Origin: an uncultured Paracoccaceae bacterium
GTDB taxonomy: Bacteria; Pseudomonadota; Alphaproteobacteria; Rhodobacterales; Rhodobacteraceae
Reading direction: 5' to 3'
Length of the DNA: 64,000 bases
NCBI GenBank assembly: GCA_947488175.1
Contig: CANKYO010000010.1
Coordinates: 62,001-126,000, forward strand
Shown piece by piece: positions 52,443 through 61,094 of this stretch. Below the pieces are notes generated by a model. That model was not told where the DNA came from. It did not search any database and was given only the letters and a program-made list of their open reading frames with translations. Numbering within the stretch: position 1 is the first letter of the stretch; the number at the start of each line of letters is the position of its first letter. The position numbers and the translations under genes were made by a program.

Positions 52443-55373
52443 GTGCTTTCCATGTCGAATGTGTCCTCTGGTCACGCGTCCAGCGGATATTACAAAGCTG
52501 AAGGCTACTACCTCGAAGGCAGTAACGACGCTGAGAAATCTTCCCAGTTCTATGGCAAGGCCGCTGAAGAAGCTGGCCTCACCGATACGTTCTCCGATGA
52601 CCGGTTTACCGCCATTCTGGATGGCCAGACACCTGACGGCAGGACACTAGGCCGCTTTCGCGACGGCGAGCGCGAACACAGACCAGGCATTGATCTTACA
52701 TTCTCCGCGCCAAAGGCGGTGTCGATTGCAGCCTTGGTTGGTGGCGACACGCGCATCCTCAAAGCACATACCGACGCCGTAAAAACTGCCTTGGACTATG
52801 CTGAGGCAAATCTTGTTCAAACTCGAAAATACGTCAACGGTCAGGTTCAGGTTGAGAAAGGTGGCAAAATCATTGCTGGCTTGTTTCAGCATGACACATC
52901 GCGCGCCCTGGACCCCCAGCTGCATACACATGCTGTCATCGCCAACATGATCAAGGATAGTTCCGGTCAGTTTCGGTCACTGTCAAACGAAGCGCTCTAC
53001 AACGGTAAGATGCTGCTCGGCCAAATCTACCGTTCTGCCTTGGCTGGGAACCTTCAAGACCTCGGATACGAGACCAAGCCGCTCGACAAAGGTCTCTTCG
53101 ATATTAAAGGGGTGCCTCAAGAGCTGGTCGATACATTCTCTAAACGTCGTGAGGAAATCGAACAGGCTCTCAAGGACAAAAACTACGAACCAACGGCGAT
53201 TGCCAACTCCCTTGCCGCGTTAGCGACGCGTTCGGCAAAGAAACCAGTCCAACGATCGGAACTCCGCGCAGCTTGGGCTGCTGAGGTGAAGTCTCTCAAT
53301 ATTGACCTGCAGCAAGCGTTGAATGACGCCACCAAGAACGACCAGCCTTCCGCGACGTTCAGAGAGAAATCGGCAGCCGATGCTGTAGAGTTTGCGATTG
53401 CTCATCATTCCGAGCGCGAGGCGGTCTACTCACACAATGATCTGCTGATGACAGCTATGAAGTTCGCGCCAGGCGTTACTGAAAAGGCCGCGGCAACAGA
53501 ACTCGGAGAATACGTCAAAGATCGCATCCTATATCCCGTCGATCTTAAAGAAGGTCGTTTCTATACCGATGTTGAGAACATCCGCCTTGAGTCCGAAAAC
53601 AAGGATCTGATGCGCGCCGGTTTGAGGCGTGAGGTCTTGGACCTTCGCAACACGATGGAAAGAGCAACCCGCCGGACATCTGACGGCGTCATCTCACGAA
53701 AACTGGATCGGACAACGTTAACCGACGGACAGAAAGATGCCGCCCGCATGGTCCTGTCGGCAAACTCGTATGTGACAGCTGTCCAAGGGTATGCGGGTAC
53801 AGGCAAAACCTACATGCTGGAAACTGCCCTTCGCATGGCACAGGCACGGGGCCACGAGATTGAAGGCCTGGCCCCGTCGCACAAAGCCGTCACTGCTCTC
53901 AACGATGCACTGCCTGTCGCATCCACAGTCGAGAGCGCGTTAGTTCGTCATGAGAACGGCGCAAACCTCGGTGACAAATCTAAAATCATCCTCGCCGTTG
54001 ATGAAGCCTCGATGCTGTCATCAGACTCGATGAACCGGGTCCTCAAGATGGCGTCCGCCCAAGGCTATGCCAAAGTCGTCCTCATCGGTGACGTCAAACA
54101 ACTCGAAGCCGTTGGCGCAGGATCTGCATTCCGCGCGCTTCAGGATGCCGGTATGCCAACCGCTCTCATGACAGATATTCAGCGGCAACGGACTGATGAG
54201 GGTCGGTCTGTCGTCCTCTCTGCGATCTCCGGCGACATCAAAACGGCCATGGCTGGCGTCAATCAACTGACAGAGGTCGGTGGTGGAAAACTCACCGACG
54301 TTCGCGATCAAATCGCGGCGACGATGGCTGACACCTACATGGCCATGACACCAGATCAACGCGCCGCTACCGGTCTGATCGTTCTCACCAACGCGCTGCG
54401 GAAGGATGTGAATGAACAGATCCAGAGACAGCTTCGCAGTGCCAACCTCATTGGCAAAGACGCTGTGAAAGTCGCATCACTTGTACCCCGCAATTTCAGC
54501 CAGGCTGAAGCGAGAGAAGTCGGGAGTTATAAGGTTGGCGATATCGTCGTGTCGCCTGTCGCCTCGTCCCAATCTCCGATGACGGCAAACGTTCTCTACA
54601 CGGTGACCAGTGTCTCTCGTGATGATCGAAAACTGACCCTTCAGTCCCCCGACAATGAGACCGTCTCAATCAATCTTGCGCATGGCAGTTCGGATGCCCG
54701 AAAGCTCGCGGTGTTCTCGGCCGACAAGCAGGACTTCCATGTTGGTGATGCCGTCAAGTTCAAGATCACTGATCGCGAACATGGCATCTTCAACTCAGCT
54801 GAAGGACACATCAAGTCGGTCGGCAAAGGCTCCTTCGATATCGTCACCAAGGACGGTGATACGATGGCCATTCCCACCGACAGCCTGGCCGCCCGAGGCA
54901 TGCAGTTGGCCTACGCGTCCACAGCCCATGACTTCCAGGGAAGTACCGTGGATCGCGTTCTCTTGGCGATGTCGTCGGCTGAACAACTCACCACTCAAAA
55001 GAGCTTTTATGTCTCGCTATCCCGGATGCGCGACACCATCCACTTGGTGACCGATCGTGTCGACAAACTGGCTGCCACAATCGCCGATCAAACCGGCGAA
55101 CGCATGAACGCATTGGAGGCGCTGGCCGCCCAACGCGACGAAGCAAAACCGGATGCCAAAACGCCCAATACGGAACGTGACGAAACCAGCAAAAACGAGC
55201 GCGATATTCAGGTCGGAAAACCCGACAAAAAGCAGTTTGAGAAACACACCGAAAAAGAGCCCAAAGATCACGACCAGGATGACAAGTCGAAGGACGCTCA
55301 AATGAGCTTCGCAGATCGCCTGATCGCAAGCATGACCCAAGACCAGAAACAGCGTGACGAACGCTCCCGATAG
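52443..55373 (+). CDS. traI: MobF relaxase-helicase TraI
   Basis: Nicks oriT and unwinds the transferred strand. The GTG at 52443 follows GGGG at eight bases. The 976 residues are close to R388 TrwC rather than the much longer F TraI. N-terminal tyrosines lie in SSGYYKAEGYYLEG (Y16/Y17 and Y22/Y23), and the metal-binding histidines in DPQLHTHAVIAN near 160. The RecD-like helicase domain has Walker A QGYAGTGKTYM near 449 and LAVDEASMLSSDS. Residues after 900 form a Lys/Asp/Glu-rich tail that is probably disordered. Confidence 0.94.
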   Translation: MLSMSNVSSGHASSGYYKAEGYYLEGSNDAEKSSQFYGKAAEEAGLTDTFSDDRFTAILDGQTPDGRTLGRFRDGEREHRPGIDLTFSAPKAVSIAALVGGDTRILKAHTDAVKTALDYAEANLVQTRKYVNGQVQVEKGGKIIAGLFQHDTSRALDPQLHTHAVIANMIKDSSGQFRSLSNEALYNGKMLLGQIYRSALAGNLQDLGYETKPLDKGLFDIKGVPQELVDTFSKRREEIEQALKDKNYEPTAIANSLAALATRSAKKPVQRSELRAAWAAEVKSLNIDLQQALNDATKNDQPSATFREKSAADAVEFAIAHHSEREAVYSHNDLLMTAMKFAPGVTEKAAATELGEYVKDRILYPVDLKEGRFYTDVENIRLESENKDLMRAGLRREVLDLRNTMERATRRTSDGVISRKLDRTTLTDGQKDAARMVLSANSYVTAVQGYAGTGKTYMLETALRMAQARGHEIEGLAPSHKAVTALNDALPVASTVESALVRHENGANLGDKSKIILAVDEASMLSSDSMNRVLKMASAQGYAKVVLIGDVKQLEAVGAGSAFRALQDAGMPTALMTDIQRQRTDEGRSVVLSAISGDIKTAMAGVNQLTEVGGGKLTDVRDQIAATMADTYMAMTPDQRAATGLIVLTNALRKDVNEQIQRQLRSANLIGKDAVKVASLVPRNFSQAEAREVGSYKVGDIVVSPVASSQSPMTANVLYTVTSVSRDDRKLTLQSPDNETVSINLAHGSSDARKLAVFSADKQDFHVGDAVKFKITDREHGIFNSAEGHIKSVGKGSFDIVTKDGDTMAIPTDSLAARGMQLAYASTAHDFQGSTVDRVLLAMSSAEQLTTQKSFYVSLSRMRDTIHLVTDRVDKLAATIADQTGERMNALEALAAQRDEAKPDAKTPNTERDETSKNERDIQVGKPDKKQFEKHTEKEPKDHDQDDKSKDAQMSFADRLIASMTQDQKQRDERSR

Positions 55374-55384
55374 GAGACCAACCA

Positions 55385-55942
55385 ATGCCCAGCGACACGA
55401 AATCCGGCTACCGTATCAAACTTGGACCGGTTGCTACCGACATGCTCGACCGGCTGTCTGAACAAACGCCGGCCGCCCTCGATCTCGAAATTGCGCGCCT
55501 TCTTCAAACGACTGATCGTGTCGCACATCTCGAAGCTCAAGCGATCTCAAACGCAGAGACGGTGTCCCGCCTGGTCGAAATCAACAGCGCGTTTTCCGCC
55601 GCACTCGGATCCACATCGACATCCGTTTCAAACCTCACTGATATGATTGACCATCGCACACGCGAGTTCGAAAAGCTGCTCATCCATATCAGCACAATGG
55701 TTGGCAGCCACCTCAGCGATGGCGACGAACGCGACCGACTCCACAGCCGTCTACAGGACATCGAGAAGGATCTGGGCACACAGATGACAGCTCTCTCATC
55801 GCTCGTCCGGGACCAGAACAAGTCACGACATGCGCAAGTCCAAAATGCCATCGGCCGCGCTGAAGAAGAACGACTGACCATCGCCGAACAAGAGTCGGTC
55901 CTAACGAAACCCCAACCGGAACGCGCAGGCGTGGAGCGATAA
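55385..55942 (+). CDS. Hypothetical coiled-coil protein downstream of traI
   Basis: 185 residues, 11 bp after traI with an ATAGGAGA ribosome site. The N-terminal KSGYRIKLGPVATDMLDRLS resembles small DNA-binding or accessory proteins of conjugative plasmids, followed by long helices (TREFEKLLIHISTMVGSHLS; RLHSRLQDIEKDLGTQMTAL) predicted as coiled coil. No membrane segment. A relaxosome accessory role is plausible from position only. Confidence 0.65.
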   Translation: MPSDTKSGYRIKLGPVATDMLDRLSEQTPAALDLEIARLLQTTDRVAHLEAQAISNAETVSRLVEINSAFSAALGSTSTSVSNLTDMIDHRTREFEKLLIHISTMVGSHLSDGDERDRLHSRLQDIEKDLGTQMTALSSLVRDQNKSRHAQVQNAIGRAEEERLTIAEQESVLTKPQPERAGVER

Positions 55943-55943
55943 G

Positions 55944-56960
55944 ATGACCTTTCAGACCTTCCAGAATCCCTCAAATCCGTGCCATATCGTGCAATATGGC
56001 TTGCCACGCCGTGCCACAGCCGTGGCACGAAATGGCAGGAAAACAACTAAGCGATTGATATTAAACCATAAAAATCGACTGTACCACAAAAAAGTACCGA
56101 ATTATTCGCCTAAACCCCTTATTTTATTGATCAAAACGGCCCTGCAGCTTCAGCTGCGTCAGGTGTGTCTTTCTGATCGGTCCGCAGGGCCGAAACCTCA
56201 AACCCTTCCGCTTCTCATCCGAAACATTGGCTCCGCTGCTTTCAAAATCGCGCAACGGTTTGGGTCTGCCGCTCAGCTGGTGGTGATCACTGCAGCCATC
56301 GGATCACCGCTTGCAGCTGAAGGCTGGGCACCTGTTTCCAGCGGTGTGGGTTGGTCGTCTGCTGACCGGTTCTCCCCTGCATCAGCTGCAGCGACACAGA
56401 CGGCTTCGACCCCTGAAGCGACGCGCCAGGTCGTTCCTTTCGTGCGCGCTGTCCAGCAAAGCCAGGGTCCGCAGATGGACCGCTTGCTGACGCTGATCAG
56501 CCAGGCGGAAAGTCCGGTCCATGGATATGACAGCGTGCATCACGGCGCGACCATCCGCCCGCCGAAGCGCCCCAGTCAGATGACTATCGCGGAGATCGTT
56601 GCATGGGTTCGCGCAACACCCGGCCAGCCTCATGCCATCGGTCGCAACCAGATCATTCCCGAAACCTTCAACCGGGTTGTGCGCGCTTTGGGTCTCTCCG
56701 GCGACACTCTCTATGATCGCCGCACCCAAGACCTCATGGGTCGTTACCTGGTCGAAGAGGCCGGCTACTCGGACTTCATCAACGGACGCATCTCGCGCGA
56801 ACGGTTTATGAATCAGCTGGCCGCGGTTTGGGCTGGTCTACCCCTCGCAAATGGCCGCTCTGCCTACCACGGTTACGCAGGCAATCGGGCCACCATCACA
56901 CGGGCCGAATATGCCTCGGCAATGGCCTCAATTTTCCCAGTGCGGAGGGCGTCAAATTGA
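55944..56960 (+). CDS. Lysozyme/transglycosylase-like envelope protein (start uncertain)
   Basis: The frame is open from 55944, but its first 80 codons cover AT-rich DNA with several inverted repeats and translate into basic, atypical sequence, so the true start is probably an alternative codon near 56160-56225, just before a signal-like segment AAQLVVITAAIGSPLAAEGW. The mature domain has LLTLISQAESPVHGYDSVHH, GQPHAIGRNQIIPETFNRVV and YDRRTQDLMGRYLVEEAGY, the A-x-G-R-x-Q-I-x-P-x-T-F pattern of lysozyme-like peptidoglycan hydrolases. It probably opens the cell wall for the transfer apparatus. The end overlaps the protease gene. Confidence 0.7.
   Translation: MTFQTFQNPSNPCHIVQYGLPRRATAVARNGRKTTKRLILNHKNRLYHKKVPNYSPKPLILLIKTALQLQLRQVCLSDRSAGPKPQTLPLLIRNIGSAAFKIAQRFGSAAQLVVITAAIGSPLAAEGWAPVSSGVGWSSADRFSPASAAATQTASTPEATRQVVPFVRAVQQSQGPQMDRLLTLISQAESPVHGYDSVHHGATIRPPKRPSQMTIAEIVAWVRATPGQPHAIGRNQIIPETFNRVVRALGLSGDTLYDRRTQDLMGRYLVEEAGYSDFINGRISRERFMNQLAAVWAGLPLANGRSAYHGYAGNRATITRAEYASAMASIFPVRRASN
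55980..56037. repeat. Nested inverted repeats after the traI operon proper
   Basis: GCCATAT/ATATGGC (55981-56000) and GTGCCAC/GTGGCAC (56011-56028) lie side by side, enclosed by TGCCAT (55980) and ATGGCA (56032). TGCCAC also recurs directly at 56002 and 56012. The density of dyads within 58 bp, next to relaxase genes, suits an operator cluster or part of an oriT, although no known nic sequence was recognised. Confidence 0.45.
56137..56192. repeat. Long hairpin with internal stem
   Basis: CGGCCCTGC (56137-56145) pairs with GCAGGGCCG (56184-56192), and an internal GCAGC-ttca-GCTGC hairpin sits inside the loop. It directly precedes the likely real start of the lysozyme-like protein and may act as a leader structure. 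Confidence 0.4.
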
Positions 56961-58219
56961 TCGATATTCTTGCAGTCGTTTTCGGGGTCATTCTGACCTT
57001 CCTGATTGTCGTCGTGATCCATGAGTTGGGACACTTCTTTGCGGCCCGATTGGTGGGGGTCAAACCGGAGATTTTCAGCGTTGGATTTGGCAAGCCGATC
57101 TGGTCGCGGACAGACCGTCACGGGATCATCTGGCAGGTCTCCCGCATCCCGGCCGGTGGCTATGTCCGCTTCGTTGCTGATGAGAATGCGGCGTCACTTT
57201 CGTCTGTTGCAGACGGTCCCGTCATTGCCGGATCGCTCAAGGCCGCGTCGAAACCGGCGCAGGCATTTGTCGCCATTGCCGGACCCTTGGCGAACGTCAT
57301 CTTCACGGTCGCGGCTCTCTCTGTTCTCCCGCTGATGTCCGGTGTCACGTCCTACCCGTGGACGGTCTCGAATGTGACCCTTTCGTCCGATGCGACGGGG
57401 CTGCGCGTTGGAGACCAGCTCGTTGCCGTGGGCGGTGAGGAAATCACATCGCAGGACACGCTAGCGTCGGTCTTGAGCCGCTTGCCGTCCAATTCCGAGG
57501 TCGTCTACCAGATCGAACGTGATGGCGCTCTGCGAGCCGAATTTGCACCGCGGCCTGACCTGCCTCTGATTGGAAATGTCGCGGACGGGTCAGCTGCAGC
57601 GGAAGCCGGTCTGCAACCCGGCGACTTACTCAAGACCATCGATGACGAATCCGTCCACGCTTGGTCAGATCTTCAACGCATCGTCTCTGCTTCAGGCGGG
57701 GATCCCATGACCTTTGTCTTTGATCGCAATGGATCGGAAATGATGGCACAAATGGCACCGCGCCAATCCGATGGCCGCTGGTTGATCGGTGTCGGCGGTC
57801 TTCCACTCTTCACGCTCGCGACTGAACGCCCCGGGATTGGTGAAGCGGTGCAGTCTGGTGTCGCCCGCTCATGGGACCTGCTGACCAATTTGGTAACGGG
57901 TATCGCCGGATCACTGATCGGCCAGAATGATAGCTGCGATCTTGATGGCCCTATCCAAATCGCATTTGTTGCCGGTCAAGCTATCCAGCTTGGCCCGGAA
58001 ACCTTCCTCTTGTTCTTGGCCATCATTTCACTCGGTCTCGGTGTCCTGAACCTCTTACCGGTTCCCATCCTCGATGGTGGTCACCTGATGCTGCTCGGCT
58101 ATGAGGGTGCGACTGGTAGACCTCTTGGCAAGAAGATGCAGGCCGTCCTGTTCATCGGCGGCGTGACCGTGATCGTTTTCCTCATGCTCACGGCAACAGT
58201 GAACGATTTGACGTGTTGA
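56957..58219 (+). CDS. RseP-like site-2 (M50) membrane metalloprotease
   Basis: Intramembrane zinc protease. The TTG at 56957 has GGAGGG about seven bases upstream and overlaps the preceding stop; a frame extended to 56828 lies inside the upstream gene. The 420 residues show an N-terminal helix with the active site IVVVIHELGHFFAARLVGVK, SRIPAGGYVRF, two PDZ regions (SSDATGLRVGDQLVAVGGEE; DGSAAAEAGLQPGDLLKTID) and the second metal site LLPVPILDGGHLM. Chromosomal RseP performs envelope stress signalling; a copy inside a transfer operon suggests it manages envelope stress or a pilus/transfer substrate. Confidence 0.88.
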   Translation: MIDILAVVFGVILTFLIVVVIHELGHFFAARLVGVKPEIFSVGFGKPIWSRTDRHGIIWQVSRIPAGGYVRFVADENAASLSSVADGPVIAGSLKAASKPAQAFVAIAGPLANVIFTVAALSVLPLMSGVTSYPWTVSNVTLSSDATGLRVGDQLVAVGGEEITSQDTLASVLSRLPSNSEVVYQIERDGALRAEFAPRPDLPLIGNVADGSAAAEAGLQPGDLLKTIDDESVHAWSDLQRIVSASGGDPMTFVFDRNGSEMMAQMAPRQSDGRWLIGVGGLPLFTLATERPGIGEAVQSGVARSWDLLTNLVTGIAGSLIGQNDSCDLDGPIQIAFVAGQAIQLGPETFLLFLAIISLGLGVLNLLPVPILDGGHLMLLGYEGATGRPLGKKMQAVLFIGGVTVIVFLMLTATVNDLTC

Positions 58220-58242
58220 AAGGATAGTCTAACGACTGATGA

Positions 58243-58659
58243 CTATTCGGTTCGCTTGACCTCCTGGGTCTTTCTGGCGCGGATAGCCTCGGCGAAACGC
58301 CCCGCCATGACTTTCACGAACGCTTTCGAGAATGATCCGATCCCGGCGTGCGGCTCAAAGTAGAAGCTCGTTTCTAGTTCGTCGCGGTTGTACTCATCGA
58401 TGATGACCCACAACCGTTTGTATTCGGTCAGCCCGGCCCGGCGGATTTCTGTTGCCGGGATTTCCAATGCATTCTGATCAGCGAATGGTTCTGTGCCCGT
58501 GATGGGCAGCAGGTAGAGGCGTGTTGATTTCTGCGATACTGGCACAACCGCTGCCAAAGCCGTGGGCCTTGGTTTACGTCCGGTCTCTTCGCCGTCCAAT
58601 GCTTCGCGCCTCCACAGATAGGGATAGCGCCAAATATCTCCGATCTTTGGCTCAGTCAT
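58243..58659 (-). CDS. PemK-like toxin of a type II toxin-antitoxin pair
   Basis: 138 residues: KIGDIWRYPYLWRREALDGE, RPTALAAVVPVSQ, LYLLPITGTEPFADQNALEI, ETSFYFEPHAGIGSFSKAF. This resembles an alphaproteobacterial PemK-like growth inhibitor family, with the N-terminal G-D-I/L-W-R-Y-P pattern; the RNase activity usual for PemK/MazF is assumed, not seen. It overlaps the antitoxin gene by 8 bp and is convergent with the protease gene. Confidence 0.65.
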   Translation of the reverse strand: MTEPKIGDIWRYPYLWRREALDGEETGRKPRPTALAAVVPVSQKSTRLYLLPITGTEPFADQNALEIPATEIRRAGLTEYKRLWVIIDEYNRDELETSFYFEPHAGIGSFSKAFVKVMAGRFAEAIRARKTQEVKRTE

Positions 58660-58912
58660 CGCTTCTGATCACGTCGTCCAGAACCTGTAGCAATGCGTCC
58701 GCTTCGTCGTCTGGCGTTTGAGACGTTGCGCGCACAATGCGGGGGTCGGCCCGCGATGTGAGGTCATCGAACATATCGCGCGGCATCAGCACGAACCGCG
58801 ATGTGCCGTGATCAGACAGGCTGACGGGGCCGCGCGACGCTGCCATCCATACATCGGTGGCCTTGCGGTTCATGGCCGTTTTGGGAAATTCGTCTACGAT
58901 CTTGACTGGCAT
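58652..58912 (-). CDS. Antitoxin of the PemK-like pair
   Basis: From ATG 58912, with GGAGG five bases upstream, 86 residues starting MPVKIVDEFPKTAMNRKATD. GPVSLSDHGTSRFVLMPRDM resembles Phd/YefM-type antitoxin N-terminal domains (x-V-x-x-T-x-H-G-x-P-x-x-V), and the acidic C-terminus DDEADALLQVLDDVIRSDD would bind the toxin. The 13-bp palindrome upstream is consistent with autoregulation. Confidence 0.7.
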   Translation of the reverse strand: MPVKIVDEFPKTAMNRKATDVWMAASRGPVSLSDHGTSRFVLMPRDMFDDLTSRADPRIVRATSQTPDDEADALLQVLDDVIRSDD

Positions 58913-58934
58913 GGGTGCCTCCATTGCGTAATAA

Positions 58935-58967
58935 ACGTAAATTACGTATTTTACGTGTCACTGTCAA
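58935..58967 (-). promoter_or_regulatory. Promoter and operator of the toxin-antitoxin operon
   Basis: On the minus strand TTGACA (58962-58967) is separated by 17 bp from TAATTT (58939-58944), a good vegetative promoter. The palindrome ACGTAA-A-TTACGT (58935-58947) covers the -10, and further ACGT words flank it at 58926 and 58952. This layout fits repression by the antitoxin complex. Confidence 0.65.
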
Positions 58968-59497
58968 GGATCGTCTTGCTGATCCCGGGCTATTGCAACC
59001 ATGCCATCTTCGGTGATGGCCGCAATGCTGTCGTCCGTCCGGCGCGATAACTCCACGCCGTCTCCTGACATCAGTGCATCGACAAACTCAGTTTTCTTCA
59101 GAACTGCGCCGTCACCCTCTATGTAGGTTGTTGCGCTTGCGTCTTCGTGGCTGATCGACCCGTCGTGCTTAATGCGGATGCGGACGCCATTGACGCGGAC
59201 GTCGATTTCGTCCTCGGTCACAATGATGCCTTCCCACGCAAAGCCCTCGTCCCGTCGAACGACAATCTGTTCCGGACGCAGTTTGATCTGTACGTCACGG
59301 CCATGTGTCTTGTCATCAGCAGCCAGTTGCAGGAACACCTCTTGCTTACCCTCATCGGGATGGATGCTGGCTTTGCCATTCTTGGGTGGCCAAACCTTCG
59401 GATGTTCGCGGATATTGCCATCCTGATCGGTGTGAAACCCGATGTAGAGCTGCGCCGATTTCCAAACACGCTGTGCCGTTTTTGCGATCTTGCTCAT
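58964..59497 (-). CDS. Hypothetical protein, beta-rich
   Basis: From ATG 59497 (MSKIAKTAQRVWKSAQLYIG) about 177 residues, mostly predicted beta strands: WEGIIVTEDEIDVRVNGVRI and RIKHDGSISHEDASATTYIE. No signal or membrane helix. A longer GTG-type start at 59569 covers a hairpin (CACCCC/GGGGTG at 59557-59576) and is less likely. Function unknown; its stop overlaps the -35 of the toxin-antitoxin promoter. Confidence 0.6.
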   Translation of the reverse strand: MSKIAKTAQRVWKSAQLYIGFHTDQDGNIREHPKVWPPKNGKASIHPDEGKQEVFLQLAADDKTHGRDVQIKLRPEQIVVRRDEGFAWEGIIVTEDEIDVRVNGVRIRIKHDGSISHEDASATTYIEGDGAVLKKTEFVDALMSGDGVELSRRTDDSIAAITEDGMVAIARDQQDDP

Positions 59498-60047
59498 TTT
59501 GCTCCCCTTGGGCCTGCCGGTTGTTGAAACGTCGCTCTTAACCTGCACTTGCTGTCTCACCCCCCACAAGGGGTGGGACGTGGACGCTTACTAGCGCCGT
59601 GTCATGCAGCGCCAGATGCCATCCGCTTGGGAGGCCCTGTCAGACAGGCCAAGGAAACGGCCTGTTCTGCGCTGCCATCTGTTGTTGGTCCCCCTTCCCG
59701 CGTTTTTCCGGCGCTGAGGGGGGCCGGTGAACGATGACCCGTGCTGATTCAGGCTGGTGAACACCCAAAGGGCCGGAACGCAGAGGAGGACCGCGCTTGC
59801 GCGGTTGTGAGCCAGCGTGAATCTGCTAAGGGAAATCGCCGGCCACCCGATGATGGGAAAACAAGCGCAGCCGCCTTTCATGGCGGCGAAGCAACAATCA
59901 AAATTCGTCAGATTTGCTAGAGCGTCAGCGGAGGCAGATCTGTCTAAACCTCCGATGCGATCCTTACCTCAAGCAAGGATCTCCACTGAACCTTTGATGC
60001 CATTCTATATGATGCGGGGGACGCCTGTGGGCTAAGACATGGAAAAT
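59498..60047. other. Non-coding stretch with hairpins
   Basis: About 550 bp without a convincing gene. It includes hairpins CACCCC/GGGGTG (59558-59575) and CCGCGC-tt-GCGCGG near 59792. A short plus-strand frame near 59850-60035 (M-G-K-Q-A-Q-P-P-F) is possible but unsupported. Confidence 0.4.
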
Positions 60048-60071
60048 GGACGGCCCCTTGCAGGACCGTCC
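60048..60071 (-). terminator. Hairpin after the DUF2493 gene
   Basis: GGACGG (60048-60053) and CCGTCC (60066-60071) form a stem; on the minus strand it is followed by ATTTTCC. It sits 10 bp beyond the stop of the minus-strand gene and probably ends its transcript. Confidence 0.55.
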
Positions 60072-60081
60072 GTTGTTTTGA

Positions 60082-60969
60082 TCACTCGGCGTTGAACTGG
60101 CCAACCTTGATCCCTTTCGCTTCGGCCTTTTGACCCAGGCTCATCGCAACGCCATTGCCCCCGAAGATCAGGACGCCAATCGGCTTTGCGGCGATGATCG
60201 CATCATTGGCCTTGAATGGGGCCGCTTTGCCGTGACCCGCCCAGTTTGGCCGAAACAGGACCTGGCGGACCTTGTTGTTGCGGGCCCATGTGGCTGCAAT
60301 GCGCTCTACACCTTTGCCATGACCTTTATGGCAAAGAACCATGTCCGGGTATTTCGCGAATGTCTGGTCGAGAATGCGGTAGATTTCGCGGCAGTCTTTT
60401 GCGTCTGCATCGCCGGTGATGGCAATCTTCGGTCCTTCCACCTTGTTGCGCTCGGCCTGTTCGCGGTCGTGCCGGTTGAGAAGCTCTTTCGCCTCAAAAA
60501 CCGCACCCGTTGCCTGCGCATCTTTTGTCGTGCGGCTGCCTGTGACGGGCGTATAGGCTTGCCCGGTCTCGATTTCGTAGCACTGTGCGGCCTTTTCAGC
60601 CATGATCTTCAGCGCTTCGGCTTTCTCCCAAAGGGTCTCGAAGCGGCTGGATGTCTTTTCCAGTTCCATTTCCGCGACCTCGGAGCCATCCTGCGCTTCG
60701 ATCAGGCCTTGGATCTGGCGCTTATGCTTGTCGGCCTGTCCTGCCAGTGCCGTTGCCCGGCGCTGCAGCATCGTGGCCAATGCGTGAGCCAATGGTTCGA
60801 TTTCAGATGCAAGACCTGTGCCCTGCAGCCCGCCGATCAGTGTCTCGAAGGTTTCCAGCACGATCTGGTCGCGCAGCTCGTCATCATTCGGGATGATCAG
60901 GTCGTCTGTGCCGTTCTCGGTCAGGCCAAAGAGTTCAATGGCGTCATATGTCGTTGTTTGGTCAAGCAT
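60082..60969 (-). CDS. DUF2493 (SLOG-superfamily) protein
   Basis: 295 residues. The N-terminal half is helical (TMLQRRATALAGQADKHKRQ; SSRFETLWEKAEALKIMAEK). The C-terminal 115 residues, PKIAITGDADAKDCREIYRI, MVLCHKGHGKGVERIAATWA and IGVLIFGGNGVAMSLGQKAEA, are a Rossmann-like SLOG fold of the YspA/cpYpsA-related DUF2493 family, which may bind nucleotide-derived ligands. Such genes are very common on Rhodobacteraceae and Rhizobiales plasmids. The usual glycine-rich G-x(n)-G-A-D core is only partly kept. Confidence 0.8.
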   Translation of the reverse strand: MLDQTTTYDAIELFGLTENGTDDLIIPNDDELRDQIVLETFETLIGGLQGTGLASEIEPLAHALATMLQRRATALAGQADKHKRQIQGLIEAQDGSEVAEMELEKTSSRFETLWEKAEALKIMAEKAAQCYEIETGQAYTPVTGSRTTKDAQATGAVFEAKELLNRHDREQAERNKVEGPKIAITGDADAKDCREIYRILDQTFAKYPDMVLCHKGHGKGVERIAATWARNNKVRQVLFRPNWAGHGKAAPFKANDAIIAAKPIGVLIFGGNGVAMSLGQKAEAKGIKVGQFNAE

Positions 60970-61094
60970 CTCAATTTCTCCTATGGATGTCTCGCCTCCA
61001 CAGAATGCGGGGCATGTCCGGTGACCCCTTCTAAAGTGGTCCGGGTCAAGGACGCCGTAGGCGCCAGCTTGCTGGGCCCGGTATTTTCAGAGTG

